Below, one piece after another: positions 1 through 8,800 of a stretch of 64,000 nucleotides of DNA. The notes under the pieces are model-generated. The model was not told the DNA's origin and ran no database searches. It worked only from the letters and a program-made list of their open reading frames with translations. The stretch lies in contig CAVXVA010000003.1 of assembly GCA_963765075.1 (NCBI GenBank), positions 434,001-498,000 on the forward strand, in the 5' to 3' direction. This DNA comes from JAENVU01 sp963765075. Lineage in GTDB: Bacteria; Actinomycetota; Acidimicrobiia; IMCC26256; JAENVU01. Position 1 is the stretch's first letter, and every line of letters begins with the position of its first letter. Both the position numbers and the translations under genes were made by a program.

Positions 1-1050
1 GCCAACGACGCCGGCGTCGGCAAGTTCGGCTTCACGTTGCGCGTCCCGGTCGGCGTCGTCGGCGCGATCAGCCCGTTCAACTTCCCGCTCAATCTCGTCG
101 CCCACAAGGTGGCGCCGGCGATCGCGGCCGGGTGCCCGGTCGTGCTCAAGCCCGCATCCCAGACGCCGCTCACCGCGCTGCTCCTGGCCGAGGTCTTGAT
201 CGACGAGTGCGGTCTGCCACCCGGCTGGCTCAACGTGGTGGTCGGAGGTGGCGGCACCGTCGGCAACGCGATCGTCGACCACGACGACATCGCCTACATC
301 ACCTTCACCGGTTCCCCCGAGGTGGGCTGGGGCATCAAAGGGCGGGCGCCGCGCAAGAAGGTCGGGCTCGAACTCGGCAACAACGCGCCCGTCATCGTCG
401 AACCCGATGCGAACCTCGAACTCGCCGCCACCAAGATCGTCGCCGGTGGATTCGGTTACTCCGGCCAGACCTGCATCTCGGTGCAACGCGTGTACGCGCA
501 CGACTCGATCCGCGACGAACTCGTCGATCGGGTCGTCGCCCAGGTCGACCAGCTGGTGGTCGGTGACCCGATGGACGATGCCACCAACGTGTCGGCGTTG
601 ATCAACGCCGGCGAACGCGACCGCGTCGTCGGCTGGATCGACGAAGCCACGGCGGGCGGGGCCAAGATCGCGACCGGTGGGTCGGTCGAGGGCGACGTCC
701 TCCGACCGACCGTGCTCACCGGTGTCCTCCCCGCGATGCAGGTCTGTTCCCAAGAGGTCTTCGGACCGCTCATCGGGTTCCAGGGCTACCAGACGCTCGA
801 CCAGGCGCTCACGGCCGCCAACGACAGCCGGTACGGTCTCCAGGCCGCGATCTTCACCACCGACCTCGGTGCCGCATTGACCGCCGCCCACTCGCTCGAC
901 TTCGGCGGTGTCACGGTGAACGAGATGCCGACGTTCCGCACCGACCAGATGCCCTACGGCGGGGTCAAGGACAGCGGGAACACCAAGGAAGGTCCTCACT
1001 ACGCGGTGCGCGAGATGACCCAGGAGCGGCTGGTCGTCATCCAGATGTGA
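1..1050 (+). CDS. NAD(P)-dependent aldehyde dehydrogenase, 5' end outside window
   Basis: The reading frame is open from base 1, so the N-terminus lies to the left; 349 residues are visible. It shows the ALDH superfamily core: ISPFNFP and KPASQTPLTAL of the nucleotide fold, FTGSPEVGWGIK, the general-base Glu in LELGNN, the catalytic Cys in SGQTC and the EVFGPL motif near the end. The enzyme oxidises an aldehyde to the acid with NAD or NADP in the cytoplasm. The C-terminus (GGVKDSGNTKEGP) resembles the broad succinate-semialdehyde/lactaldehyde/phosphonoacetaldehyde group, so the substrate cannot be named. TTG at 37 is internal, not a start. It converges on the acetyltransferase gene 12 bp downstream. 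Confidence 0.93.
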   Translation, partial: ANDAGVGKFGFTLRVPVGVVGAISPFNFPLNLVAHKVAPAIAAGCPVVLKPASQTPLTALLLAEVLIDECGLPPGWLNVVVGGGGTVGNAIVDHDDIAYITFTGSPEVGWGIKGRAPRKKVGLELGNNAPVIVEPDANLELAATKIVAGGFGYSGQTCISVQRVYAHDSIRDELVDRVVAQVDQLVVGDPMDDATNVSALINAGERDRVVGWIDEATAGGAKIATGGSVEGDVLRPTVLTGVLPAMQVCSQEVFGPLIGFQGYQTLDQALTAANDSRYGLQAAIFTTDLGAALTAAHSLDFGGVTVNEMPTFRTDQMPYGGVKDSGNTKEGPHYAVREMTQERLVVIQM

Positions 1051-1062
1051 GGAACGACTCCG

Positions 1063-1575
1063 TCAGGACAGGATGCGTTGGATCAGCACCAGGTCCAGCC
1101 AGCGGTCGTGTTTCCATCCCACCTCGGGCATCCGAGCGACTTCGGTGAAGCCCATCCGTTCGTGGAACCGAAGTGAGTCGATGTTGTCGGCGTCGATCGC
1201 GCCAATCATGACGTGCACCTGTGCGTCACGCGCCCGATCGATCAGCGCGTCGAGCAGCATTCGACCGATGCCGTTGCCGCGCTGATCGCCGCGCACGTGC
1301 ACCGAATGCTCGACGGAGAATCGATACCCCTCGAAGCTCAGCGGGTTCCGAAAGTCCCCGTAGCTGGCCATCCCCACGATCTCGTGGGTCGTGTCGTCGA
1401 CCGCAACCAGGACGGGGAAGCTCCGGGCACGGTGCCGCTCCCACCAGGGGCGCCGATCCTCCACCGTGATCAGAACATCGGTCCAGGCGATCGTCGTCGT
1501 CGGAATCAGTTCGTTGAAGATCGCCACCGTCGCGGGCAGATCCGCCGCTTCACAGTCGCGAATCGTGATCGTCAT
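1063..1575 (-). CDS. GNAT N-acetyltransferase, phosphinothricin acetyltransferase-like
   Basis: 170 residues, the usual length for a single-domain GNAT enzyme that moves acetyl from acetyl-CoA to an amine. The start MTITIRDCEAADLPA and the TTTIAW segment match the PAT/Bar-like subgroup. The acetyl-CoA loop is visible as RGDQRGNGIGRMLL, followed by the typical NIDSLRFHERMGF helix and strand. ATG at 1575 is chosen because it overlaps the TGA of the upstream TetR gene as ATGA, indicating translational coupling; longer upstream extensions run through the TetR gene in another frame. The substrate is not known. With the TetR regulator it forms a two-gene unit, so it may detoxify an amine that the regulator senses (inference). 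Confidence 0.85.
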   Translation of the reverse strand: MTITIRDCEAADLPATVAIFNELIPTTTIAWTDVLITVEDRRPWWERHRARSFPVLVAVDDTTHEIVGMASYGDFRNPLSFEGYRFSVEHSVHVRGDQRGNGIGRMLLDALIDRARDAQVHVMIGAIDADNIDSLRFHERMGFTEVARMPEVGWKHDRWLDLVLIQRILS

Positions 1576-2234
1576 CGGTTCCTGGCCTTCCGAGTGGTGA
1601 GGAGACCATCGAGCAATGCGTCGAGTCCCACCGCAAAGTGGTGATCCACATCGATCGTGGCGAACCGCGCTTCGTTCGCCGCCAGATGTGGAAACCGCTC
1701 GGGGTGACGCTCGATTGCCGGAATCGTTCGCCGGCGGCCGCGGGCCAGCACGGCCCGTTCGGCGATGGCCCGGGTGAGCACATACACGAACACGGCGTTC
1801 GCGATCGCCACCTGGCCCGCAGCGTCCGTCGTGTGGTCGGCGGCGACCCGGAGGAGGCCTTCCATGATCCGACAGCCTTCGATCATCTTGGGCCAGTCGG
1901 TGAGGCACGCATCCGCGAGCCCGCGAGTGACCCGCAGGCGAGGCCGAGCCACGTGCGCCCACTTCTGCAGCCGACTCCTCACACTCCCGGTGGCGGGCGG
2001 ATCGGGGATGCGCACGAGCGCACAACTGACCGACGCCAACCGGAGTTCTTCACTCGAATCGAAACACCGGTACAACGCCATCGGAGTGACCCCGAGCCGA
2101 TCCGCGACCTTGCGCAAGGTGACGCCATCCACGCCCTCGCGCCGGACGACCGACGCCCCCATGCGCGCCACTTGGTTTCGCCCAATCTTGCGGGCACCCG
2201 GCCTGATCGTTGTCGACACACATCCCCGTTTCAC
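1572..2234 (-). CDS. TetR/AcrR family transcriptional regulator
   Basis: 220 residues from a GTG at 2234; a second in-frame GTG at 2219 is also possible. The N-terminal helix-turn-helix is clear (VTLRKVADRLGVTPMALYRC, about residues 38-57), followed by an all-helical ligand-binding half that resembles the TetR C-terminal class with YVLTRAIAERA. It is divergent from the short-chain dehydrogenase gene at 2343, and the 108-bp gap between them holds two palindromes that are likely operator sites. It is coupled by ATGA to the GNAT gene. It probably represses the divergent dehydrogenase and itself. Confidence 0.88.
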   Translation of the reverse strand: MKRGCVSTTIRPGARKIGRNQVARMGASVVRREGVDGVTLRKVADRLGVTPMALYRCFDSSEELRLASVSCALVRIPDPPATGSVRSRLQKWAHVARPRLRVTRGLADACLTDWPKMIEGCRIMEGLLRVAADHTTDAAGQVAIANAVFVYVLTRAIAERAVLARGRRRTIPAIERHPERFPHLAANEARFATIDVDHHFAVGLDALLDGLLTTRKARNR

Positions 2235-2243
2235 CGAATGAGC

Positions 2244-2286
2244 GTTAGCTATACATGTATATATCTAACTCGAATTTGCAAATTCG
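2244..2286. promoter_or_regulatory. Two adjacent palindromic operators between tetR and SDR genes
   Basis: TATACATGTATA at 2250-2261 is a perfect 12-bp palindrome, bracketed by GTTAG (2244-2248) and CTAAC (2265-2269). Two bases further on, CGAATTTGCAAATTCG at 2271-2286 is a perfect 16-bp palindrome. The stretch is strikingly AT-rich for this genome and lies in the divergent gap, so it probably contains the promoters and operator of the TetR protein. Which palindrome binds which protein cannot be seen. Confidence 0.7.
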
Positions 2287-2342
2287 ACTACACATCCACC
2301 CCGGGACCACCGGACGCCGACCAACGGACAAGGGAGCACACC

Positions 2343-3125
2343 ATGGGCGCACTCGACGGCAAGGTCGCCCTGATCACCGGCGCAGGATCGGGGATCGGCA
2401 AGGCAACCGCCGAACGCTTCGCACGTGAAGGCGCCACGATCTGCGCGGTCGACTTCGACGATGTCAGCGGTCAGGCGGTCGCCGACGCGGTCGGTGGGGC
2501 CTTCGTGCACGCCGACGCCGGGGAATCGGCCGAGGTGGACGCCGCCTTCGCCACGTGCGAGCGCGAACTCGGCGGGGTCGATATCGCGTTCCTCAACGCC
2601 GGGATCGCGATCGGCGTGGCCGACATGACCACGCTCGCCGACGACGTCTACCACCGCATCATGCGGGTGAACGTCGACGGCGTGGTGTGGGGCACCCGCG
2701 CCGCGATCCGCGCCATGGAGCGGCGCGGCGGGGGGTCGATCGTCGCGACCAGCTCACTCGCGGGCCTGATCCCGTTCCCGTTCGACCCGGTCTATGACCT
2801 CAGCAAACACGCCGTCGCCGGGTTCATCCGCAGCGTGGCGCCGCCGCTGCGACCGAAGGGCATCACCGCGAACACGGTGAACCCGGGCATGACCGACACC
2901 AACATCTTGAACGAGGACACCAAGGCGCTCTTCGCCGCGAACGACTTCCCGCTGATGCCCGCGTCCCAGATCGCCGATGCCGTCTTCACGATTGTGACCA
3001 CCGGCCGCACCGGCGAGTGTTGGGTGTGCCAACCCGGACGCGAGGCCGAGCCGTACCGATTCCACGACGTTCCGGGCCCCCGGGCCGCCGGCGCCGTAGG
3101 CCGGACACCACCCACCGTGCCCTGA
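2343..3125 (+). CDS. Short-chain dehydrogenase/reductase (SDR)
   Basis: 260 residues, a classical SDR length. The nucleotide-binding glycine motif TGAGSGIG is at residues 12-19, NAG at about 90, the catalytic serine in TSSLAGL and the YxxxK pair as YDLSK; NPGMTDT follows as usual. The acidic residue after the second strand (VDF) suggests NAD(H) over NADP(H). ATG at 2343 follows AGGGAG at 2331-2336, a good ribosome site. The last 20 or so residues are Pro/Ala-rich and probably disordered. It reduces or oxidises an alcohol/ketone of unknown identity; the divergent TetR regulator suggests induction by its substrate. Confidence 0.9.
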   Translation: MGALDGKVALITGAGSGIGKATAERFAREGATICAVDFDDVSGQAVADAVGGAFVHADAGESAEVDAAFATCERELGGVDIAFLNAGIAIGVADMTTLADDVYHRIMRVNVDGVVWGTRAAIRAMERRGGGSIVATSSLAGLIPFPFDPVYDLSKHAVAGFIRSVAPPLRPKGITANTVNPGMTDTNILNEDTKALFAANDFPLMPASQIADAVFTIVTTGRTGECWVCQPGREAEPYRFHDVPGPRAAGAVGRTPPTVP

Positions 3126-3162
3126 GGGCGATATCGCTGCGATTCCCGGAGCGCACGAACGG

Positions 3163-3168
3163 TAACGT
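3163..3168 (+). promoter_or_regulatory. -10 element of bpa, leaderless type
   Basis: TAACGT ends exactly 7 nt before the ATG at 3176 and there is no Shine-Dalgarno, so transcription should start at or next to the start codon. Confidence 0.6.
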
Positions 3169-3175
3169 TGTCCGG

Positions 3176-3763
3176 ATGCCGAGTCCTGAGTCCGCCCCCG
3201 TCGTGCCCGACATCGTCCTCGACGGCGACGGCCCGAACCCCGACACCCTCACCCCGGACGGCACGTCCCCGGACGGAGGGTCGGCGGACGGAGAATCGGC
3301 GCACGGAGCGTCGGCGGACGGAGCGTCGGCGGCGACCGAGGTCGAGGAGTACGACGAGCAGGTCTTGCGCCCGACCAAGCTCATCCGCATCGCGTCGATG
3401 GTGCGCTCGATGTTGGACGAAGTCCGCCGGGCCCCGCTCGACGACGCCGGCCGTCGGGCCTTGCGCGAGATCCACGACCGGTCGGTCCACGAACTCGAAG
3501 GCATCCTCTCTCCCGAGCTGCGCCAGGAACTGCGTGAAGTCGCGCTTCCCCTCAACGACCCGACGCCGAGTGAGTCCGAACTCCGGCTTGCCCAGGCGCA
3601 ACTCGTCGGCTGGCTCGAAGGTCTGTTCCACGGCATTCAGGCGACGCTGTTCACGCAACAGGCCACGGCTCAGCAGCAGTTCGAGGAGATGCGGCGCCGC
3701 CACGCCCTGGAGATCGGCGCACCCGAGGGCATGCCCGAGCGCGCACCCGGGCAGTACCTCTGA
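3176..3763 (+). CDS. bpa: Bacterial proteasome activator Bpa/PafE (DUF2587)
   Basis: 195 residues. The helical core from about residue 60 (VLRPTKLIRIASMVRSML onward) matches the ring-forming, ATP-independent activator of the actinobacterial 20S proteasome, and the protein ends in GQYL, the known C-terminal anchor that opens the proteasome gate. Bpa delivers unfolded proteins for degradation without pupylation. The N-terminus is unusual: residues 27-51 are five tandem copies of a five-residue unit (P/A)(D/H)GxS encoded by a 15-bp repeat (about 3254-3328), a flexible acidic tail. The start is set by the leaderless -10 at 3163. aroG follows after 4 bp, probably in the same transcript. Confidence 0.92.
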   Translation: MPSPESAPVVPDIVLDGDGPNPDTLTPDGTSPDGGSADGESAHGASADGASAATEVEEYDEQVLRPTKLIRIASMVRSMLDEVRRAPLDDAGRRALREIHDRSVHELEGILSPELRQELREVALPLNDPTPSESELRLAQAQLVGWLEGLFHGIQATLFTQQATAQQQFEEMRRRHALEIGAPEGMPERAPGQYL

Positions 3764-3767
3764 TCCA

Positions 3768-5129
3768 ATGACTCCCACCGACCCCACTCCGGAACACCCG
3801 TGGAGCCCGGCGTCCTGGCGGAGCCGGCCCGTCACCCAGCATCCCGACTGGCCCGAACCCGCCCTGGGCGACGTGCTCGGCGAACTCCGCGCCGTCCCAC
3901 CGCTGGTGTTCGCGGGCGAGGCGCGCACCCTCACCGAGTCGCTCGCCCTCGCGAGTGAGGGCAAGGCGTTCGTCCTCCAGGCCGGCGACTGCGCCGAGGC
4001 GTTTCGTGCGTTCTCGGCCAACGCGATTCGCGACAAGCTGAAAGTCATCCTCCAGATGTCGGTCGTGTTGACCTACGGCGCCGGAGTTCCCACGATCAAG
4101 ATCGGTCGCATTGCCGGCCAGTTCGCCAAGCCGCGGTCATCGGCGACCGAAACCATCGATGGCGTCGAACTGCCGAGCTTTCGCGGCGACATGGTGAACG
4201 ACATCGCCTTCGACGCGCCGGCCCGGCAACCGGACCCGCGTCGCCTGATGCGCGGCTACCACCAGTCGGCATCCACCCTGAACCTGCTGCGCGCCTTCAC
4301 CAAGGGCGGGTACGCCGACCTCGCCCAGGTCCATGCGTGGAATCAGGACTTCGTCACCGCCAGCCCCGAGGGCCGCCGGTACGAGACCGTGGCGTCCGAG
4401 ATCGAACGCGCCCTGCGATTCATGCGGGCCTGCGGCATCGACCTGGACGCCGAACTCCAGCTGCACGAGGTCGACTTCTACACCTCACACGAAGCACTGC
4501 TCCTCGACTACGAAGAAGCACTCACGCGCCAAGACACCCTCACCGATGATTGGTACGACTGCTCGGCGCACCTCCTGTGGATCGGTGACCGCACCCGCCA
4601 GCTCGACGGTGCCCACGTGGAGTTTCTCGCCGGCGTCGGCAACCCGGTCGGGGTGAAACTCGGACCGTCGAGCAGCCCCGACGAAGTGATTGCGCTCTGT
4701 AAGCGCCTCAACCCAGACGCGCGACCGGGTCGGCTGATGCTCATCAGCCGGATGGGCAAAGACCTCGTCGCCGACCGACTCCCACCGCTGGTCGACGCCG
4801 TTCGCGACACGGGGTTACCCGTCGTCTGGGCTTGCGACCCGATGCACGGCAACACGTTCACGCACTCGAGTGGGGTCAAGACCCGCCAGTTCGACGACGT
4901 CATGGCCGAGCTGCGGGGCTTCTTCGAGGTCTGTCGCGCCGCCGGGGTGTGGCCCGGAGGCGTGCACGTCGAACTCACCGGCGACAACGTGACCGAGTGT
5001 CTTGGCGGGACCGCCGAGGTGCTCGGTACCGACCTGGACCAGCGGTACGAGACGATGTGCGATCCCCGTCTGAACGCCCGCCAGTCGCTCGACTTGGCGT
5101 TCCAGACCGCCGAACTCCTCCGCGGCTGA
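3768..5129 (+). CDS. aroG: Class II 3-deoxy-7-phosphoheptulonate (DAHP) synthase
   Basis: 453 residues, matching the class II (plant/mycobacterial) enzyme length. It condenses phosphoenolpyruvate and erythrose 4-phosphate, the first step of the shikimate pathway. Family signatures seen: the metal/PEP-binding LQAGDCAEAF near residue 65, GRIAGQFAKPRS, FRGDMVN, WIGDRTRQLDGAH, GVKLGPS and the metal-ligand DPMHGNT. ATG at 3768 lies 4 bp after the bpa stop, so it is co-transcribed and probably translated by re-initiation. Class II enzymes are commonly feedback-regulated by aromatic amino acids; the sequence alone does not show the allosteric type. Confidence 0.96.
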   Translation: MTPTDPTPEHPWSPASWRSRPVTQHPDWPEPALGDVLGELRAVPPLVFAGEARTLTESLALASEGKAFVLQAGDCAEAFRAFSANAIRDKLKVILQMSVVLTYGAGVPTIKIGRIAGQFAKPRSSATETIDGVELPSFRGDMVNDIAFDAPARQPDPRRLMRGYHQSASTLNLLRAFTKGGYADLAQVHAWNQDFVTASPEGRRYETVASEIERALRFMRACGIDLDAELQLHEVDFYTSHEALLLDYEEALTRQDTLTDDWYDCSAHLLWIGDRTRQLDGAHVEFLAGVGNPVGVKLGPSSSPDEVIALCKRLNPDARPGRLMLISRMGKDLVADRLPPLVDAVRDTGLPVVWACDPMHGNTFTHSSGVKTRQFDDVMAELRGFFEVCRAAGVWPGGVHVELTGDNVTECLGGTAEVLGTDLDQRYETMCDPRLNARQSLDLAFQTAELLRG

Positions 5130-5145
5130 CCGAAACACCGGCCTG

Positions 5146-5151
5146 TAGCCT
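5146..5151 (+). promoter_or_regulatory. -10 element of kgd, leaderless type
   Basis: TAGCCT is followed after 7 nt by GTG at 5159; no ribosome-binding site precedes the GTG. This gives kgd its own promoter only 17 bp after the aroG stop. Confidence 0.6.
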
Positions 5152-5158
5152 CGGGCCC

Positions 5159-8100
5159 GTGACCAACACTTTCGAGGACCTCGGCCCCAACTCCGGACTC
5201 GTCGACGAGATGTACCGCCAGTACCAGGCGGACCCGTCGTCGGTCTCGTCGGCATGGCGGGACTTCTTCTCCGATTACACGGCGCCGGCCGCCACCCCGG
5301 TGCCGACCAACGGCGATCACGTTGCACCGGCACCGGTCACCCCATCGACCCCGTCGATGACCATTCGGCAGGAGCCACCGAGCGAGCCCAAGCGGGCGAG
5401 CAGCACTGCGCCGCTCGTGCTCGACGGCGAGGAGCCCAAGCCCATCCGCGGCGCGGCCGCGCGCATCGTGGAGAACATGGAGGCGAGCCTCGGCGTCCCG
5501 ACGGCGACCTCGGTCCGCAACGTCCCGGCCAAGCTGCTCGAGGTCAACCGCCAGATCCTGAACAACCACCTGAGCCGTACCGGGCGCGGCAAGGTGAGCT
5601 TCACCCACCTCATCGCGTACGCCGCGGTCCAAGCGGTGCGTCGGGTCCCCGCGATGGCATCGGGCTACGGCGTGGTCGACGGGGGGCCCGTCGTCGTGCG
5701 CCACGATCACACCAACCTGGGACTCGCGGTCGATGTCGCAAAATCCGACGGGTCGCGCACTCTTCTCGTCCCCAACCTCAAAGGCGTCGACGCGCTCGAC
5801 TTCGCGGGGTTCTTCGCGGCGTACGAGGAGATGATCCGCAAGGTCCGTACGGGCAAGATCACCCCCGACGATTTCGCGGGAACCACGGGCACCATCACGA
5901 ACCCGGGCATGATCGGCACGGTCCACTCGGTCCCGCGCCTCATGCCGGGCCAGGGCTTCATTCTCGGAGTCGGTTCGATCGGATATCCCGCCGAGTACGA
6001 AGGAGCCGACCCTCAGACGATTGCCCGCCTCGGCATCAGCAAGATCATCACGCTCACGAGCACCTACGACCACCGCGTGATCCAGGGCGCGGAGAGTGGG
6101 GAGTTCCTGCGGTCGATCCACGATCTCATGCTCGGTGAGGACGGTTTCTACGACGGGATCTTCCAGAGCTTCTCGGTGCCCTACGAACCCGCCCGGTGGA
6201 GCACCGACATCAGCCCACTCGACGACGAGGCCGCGCACAACGAGAAGGTCGTCCACGTCCACCAACTCATCAACATGTACCGGGTGCGCGGCCACCTGAT
6301 CGCCAACCTCGACCCACTGGGCCGGCGCGAGCCCGACACCCACCCGGAGCTGGACATCACCCACTACGGGCTCAGCATCTGGGACCTCGATCGTGAGTTT
6401 CCGATCGGCAGCCTGGCGGGAGGGACCACCGGCCAGAAGACCATGCCCCTGCGTGACATTCTCGGCATCCTCCGCGACGCGTATTCGCGTTCGGTCGGCG
6501 TCGAGTTCATGCACATGCAGGAACCCGAGCACAAGGAATGGGTCCAGGAGCACGTCGAGCGACGCGCCCCGGCGCCCGACCCCGCGGTGCAGCAGCGCAT
6601 CCTCGACCGCCTCAATGCGGCCGAGGCGTTCGAGGGATTTCTGCAGCGCAAGTACCTCGGCCAGAAGCGGTTCAGCCTCGAAGGCGCCGAGAGTCTGATC
6701 CCGATGCTCGACGCACTCTTGAACGCCGCGGCCGACGGCAGCATGGCCGAGATGGTGCTCGGCACCGCCCACCGCGGCCGGCTCAATGTCTTGGTCAACA
6801 CGGTGGGCAAGAGCTACGGCCAGATCTTCCGCGAGTTCGAAGGCGCGCTCGATCCGTCGTCGGTGCAGGGCTCGGGCGACGTGAAGTACCACGTCGGCGC
6901 GACCGGAACCCACACCGCGCCGTCGGGCAAGCAGATCGGCGTGTCGCTGGCATCGAACCCCAGCCACCTCGAAGCGGTCGATCCCGTCGTCGAGGGAATG
7001 GCCCGGGCCAAGGGCGACCGCATCGACGACAGCGAACGTTGCCACGTGCTGCCCGTGTTGGTGCACGGCGACGCGGCCTTCGCGGGCCAGGGAGTGGTCG
7101 CCGAGACCCTCAACCTCTCGGAGGTTCCCGGCTACGAGGTCGGCGGCACCATCCACATCGTCGTCAACAACCAACTCGGATTCACGACCGCGCCGGAACT
7201 CGGCCGCTCCGGCGTGTACGCGACCGACATCGCAAAGATGGTGCAAGCGCCGATCTTCCATGTGAACGGCGACGACCCCGAGGCGTGCGTGCGCGTCGTA
7301 CAACTCGCCTACGAGTTCCGCCAGCAGTTCCACAAAGACGTCGTCGTCGACATGGTCTGCTACCGCCGGTACGGCCACAACGAGGGCGACGAGCCCGCGT
7401 TCACCCAGCCGAAGATGTACCAGCTCATTCGGGCCCGGCGCAGCGTGCGCAAGCTCTACACCGAGACCCTGGTCAACCGCGGCGACTTCACCCTCGACCA
7501 GGCCGAGGCCGCACTCGAGGACTTCCAGGTCCGGCTCGACAGTGCCTTCGAGGAGACCCACGCGTCGGGCCCGCCGACCATCCCCGTCAACATCGTGGTG
7601 GGCGAGGAGGTCGAATCGGCCGTCGTCACCGGCGTGGACCGAGAGCGATTGCAGCAGGTGGTCGACGCACTCGTCGGCTGGCCGGACGACTTCGCGATCA
7701 ACCCGAAGTTGGAGAAGATCCTGCGCGCTCGCGCCACCGACTTCGCCTCCGACCAGATCGACTGGGCGCTGGCCGAATCGCTCGCGTTCGGCACCTTGGC
7801 GCTCGAAGGCATTCCGGTCCGGCTCTCGGGCCAGGACACTCGCCGGGGCACGTTCAGTCAGCGCCACGGCGTGTTGGTCGACTCGGAGAACGAGTCCGAG
7901 TTCTGCCCGCTCCGTCACATCTCCGACGACCAAGCACCGGTGATGCTCTACGACTCGGTGCTCTCCGAGTACGCCGCGCTCGGTTTCGAGTACGGCTATG
8001 CCGTCGCCGACGATCGGGCCTGGGTCGGTTGGGAAGCGCAGTTCGGCGACTTCATGAACGGCGCGCAGATCATCATCGACCAGTTCATCGTCGCCGCGGA

Positions 8101-8797
8101 GGACAAGTGGGGTCAGCAGGCGCGCCTCGCAATGCTGCTCCCCCACGGTTTCGAAGGTCAGGGACCCGAACACTCGAGTGCGCGCATCGAACGCTTCCTC
8201 GCCCTCTGCGCCGAGAGCAACCTGCGGGTCTGTTACCCCACCACCGCGGCGCAGTACTTCCACCTGCTCCGCCGCCAGAGCCACGCGCCGTCGCGCAAGC
8301 CGCTGGTGTGCTTCACGCCCAAGAAGTACCTGCGCGTCCCCGCGACGCGCTCACCGGTGGACGCGCTGACCTCGGGCAGTTTCCAGGAGATCCTCGACGA
8401 TCCTCGACTCACGATCGATCCCGCGCGGGTCACCCGGGTGTTGCTCTGCTCGGGCAAGATCGCGCACGAACTCCTGGATCGCCGCGACGAACGGGGCGCG
8501 CCGGTCGCGATCGTGCGCGTCGAGCAGCTCTACCCCTGGCCGGAGGAGCAGCTCATTGCACTCGCCGAGAAGTACACCGGGTGCAACCAGGTGTACTGGG
8601 TCCAGGAGGAGCCGGCCAACATGGGTCCGTGGAATTACGTGCACGGCAAGCTGCATCGGATCCTGCGGGATCAGGCCCGGCTCCGCCACATCGCGCGTCC
8701 GCCGTCACCGAGCCCCGCGAGCGGGAGTTCGACGGTGCACGACCGGGAACAGGAGAACCTGCTGCTCGACGCGTTCGCCGACGTCCCGAACTCCTGA
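5159..8797 (+). CDS. kgd: Multifunctional 2-oxoglutarate decarboxylase/dehydrogenase E1-E2 (Kgd/OdhA type)
   Basis: 1212 residues, close to the mycobacterial Kgd/SucA length. Order of parts: an N-terminal E1 arm (MYRQYQADPSSVSSAWRDFF), a Pro/Ala/Thr-rich linker to about residue 80, an E2-type acyltransferase domain to about 335 ending in the HRVIQG catalytic region, then the thiamine-diphosphate E1 domain with GTAHRGRLNVL (about 534) and the GDDPEAC cofactor site, and the transketolase-like C-terminal half. It converts 2-oxoglutarate to succinyl-CoA in the TCA cycle together with separate E2/E3 subunits encoded elsewhere, and can act as carboligase or decarboxylase. Its N-terminal GTG is set by the leaderless -10. 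Confidence 0.95.
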   Translation: MTNTFEDLGPNSGLVDEMYRQYQADPSSVSSAWRDFFSDYTAPAATPVPTNGDHVAPAPVTPSTPSMTIRQEPPSEPKRASSTAPLVLDGEEPKPIRGAAARIVENMEASLGVPTATSVRNVPAKLLEVNRQILNNHLSRTGRGKVSFTHLIAYAAVQAVRRVPAMASGYGVVDGGPVVVRHDHTNLGLAVDVAKSDGSRTLLVPNLKGVDALDFAGFFAAYEEMIRKVRTGKITPDDFAGTTGTITNPGMIGTVHSVPRLMPGQGFILGVGSIGYPAEYEGADPQTIARLGISKIITLTSTYDHRVIQGAESGEFLRSIHDLMLGEDGFYDGIFQSFSVPYEPARWSTDISPLDDEAAHNEKVVHVHQLINMYRVRGHLIANLDPLGRREPDTHPELDITHYGLSIWDLDREFPIGSLAGGTTGQKTMPLRDILGILRDAYSRSVGVEFMHMQEPEHKEWVQEHVERRAPAPDPAVQQRILDRLNAAEAFEGFLQRKYLGQKRFSLEGAESLIPMLDALLNAAADGSMAEMVLGTAHRGRLNVLVNTVGKSYGQIFREFEGALDPSSVQGSGDVKYHVGATGTHTAPSGKQIGVSLASNPSHLEAVDPVVEGMARAKGDRIDDSERCHVLPVLVHGDAAFAGQGVVAETLNLSEVPGYEVGGTIHIVVNNQLGFTTAPELGRSGVYATDIAKMVQAPIFHVNGDDPEACVRVVQLAYEFRQQFHKDVVVDMVCYRRYGHNEGDEPAFTQPKMYQLIRARRSVRKLYTETLVNRGDFTLDQAEAALEDFQVRLDSAFEETHASGPPTIPVNIVVGEEVESAVVTGVDRERLQQVVDALVGWPDDFAINPKLEKILRARATDFASDQIDWALAESLAFGTLALEGIPVRLSGQDTRRGTFSQRHGVLVDSENESEFCPLRHISDDQAPVMLYDSVLSEYAALGFEYGYAVADDRAWVGWEAQFGDFMNGAQIIIDQFIVAAEDKWGQQARLAMLLPHGFEGQGPEHSSARIERFLALCAESNLRVCYPTTAAQYFHLLRRQSHAPSRKPLVCFTPKKYLRVPATRSPVDALTSGSFQEILDDPRLTIDPARVTRVLLCSGKIAHELLDRRDERGAPVAIVRVEQLYPWPEEQLIALAEKYTGCNQVYWVQEEPANMGPWNYVHGKLHRILRDQARLRHIARPPSPSPASGSSTVHDREQENLLLDAFADVPNS

Positions 8798-8800
8798 CGG

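Noticed and set aside
4508..8284. Open frame of 1258 codons on the minus strand opposite aroG and kgd
   Set aside because: It mirrors the codon pattern of a GC-rich gene, has no recognisable domain and lies fully antisense to two well-conserved enzymes.
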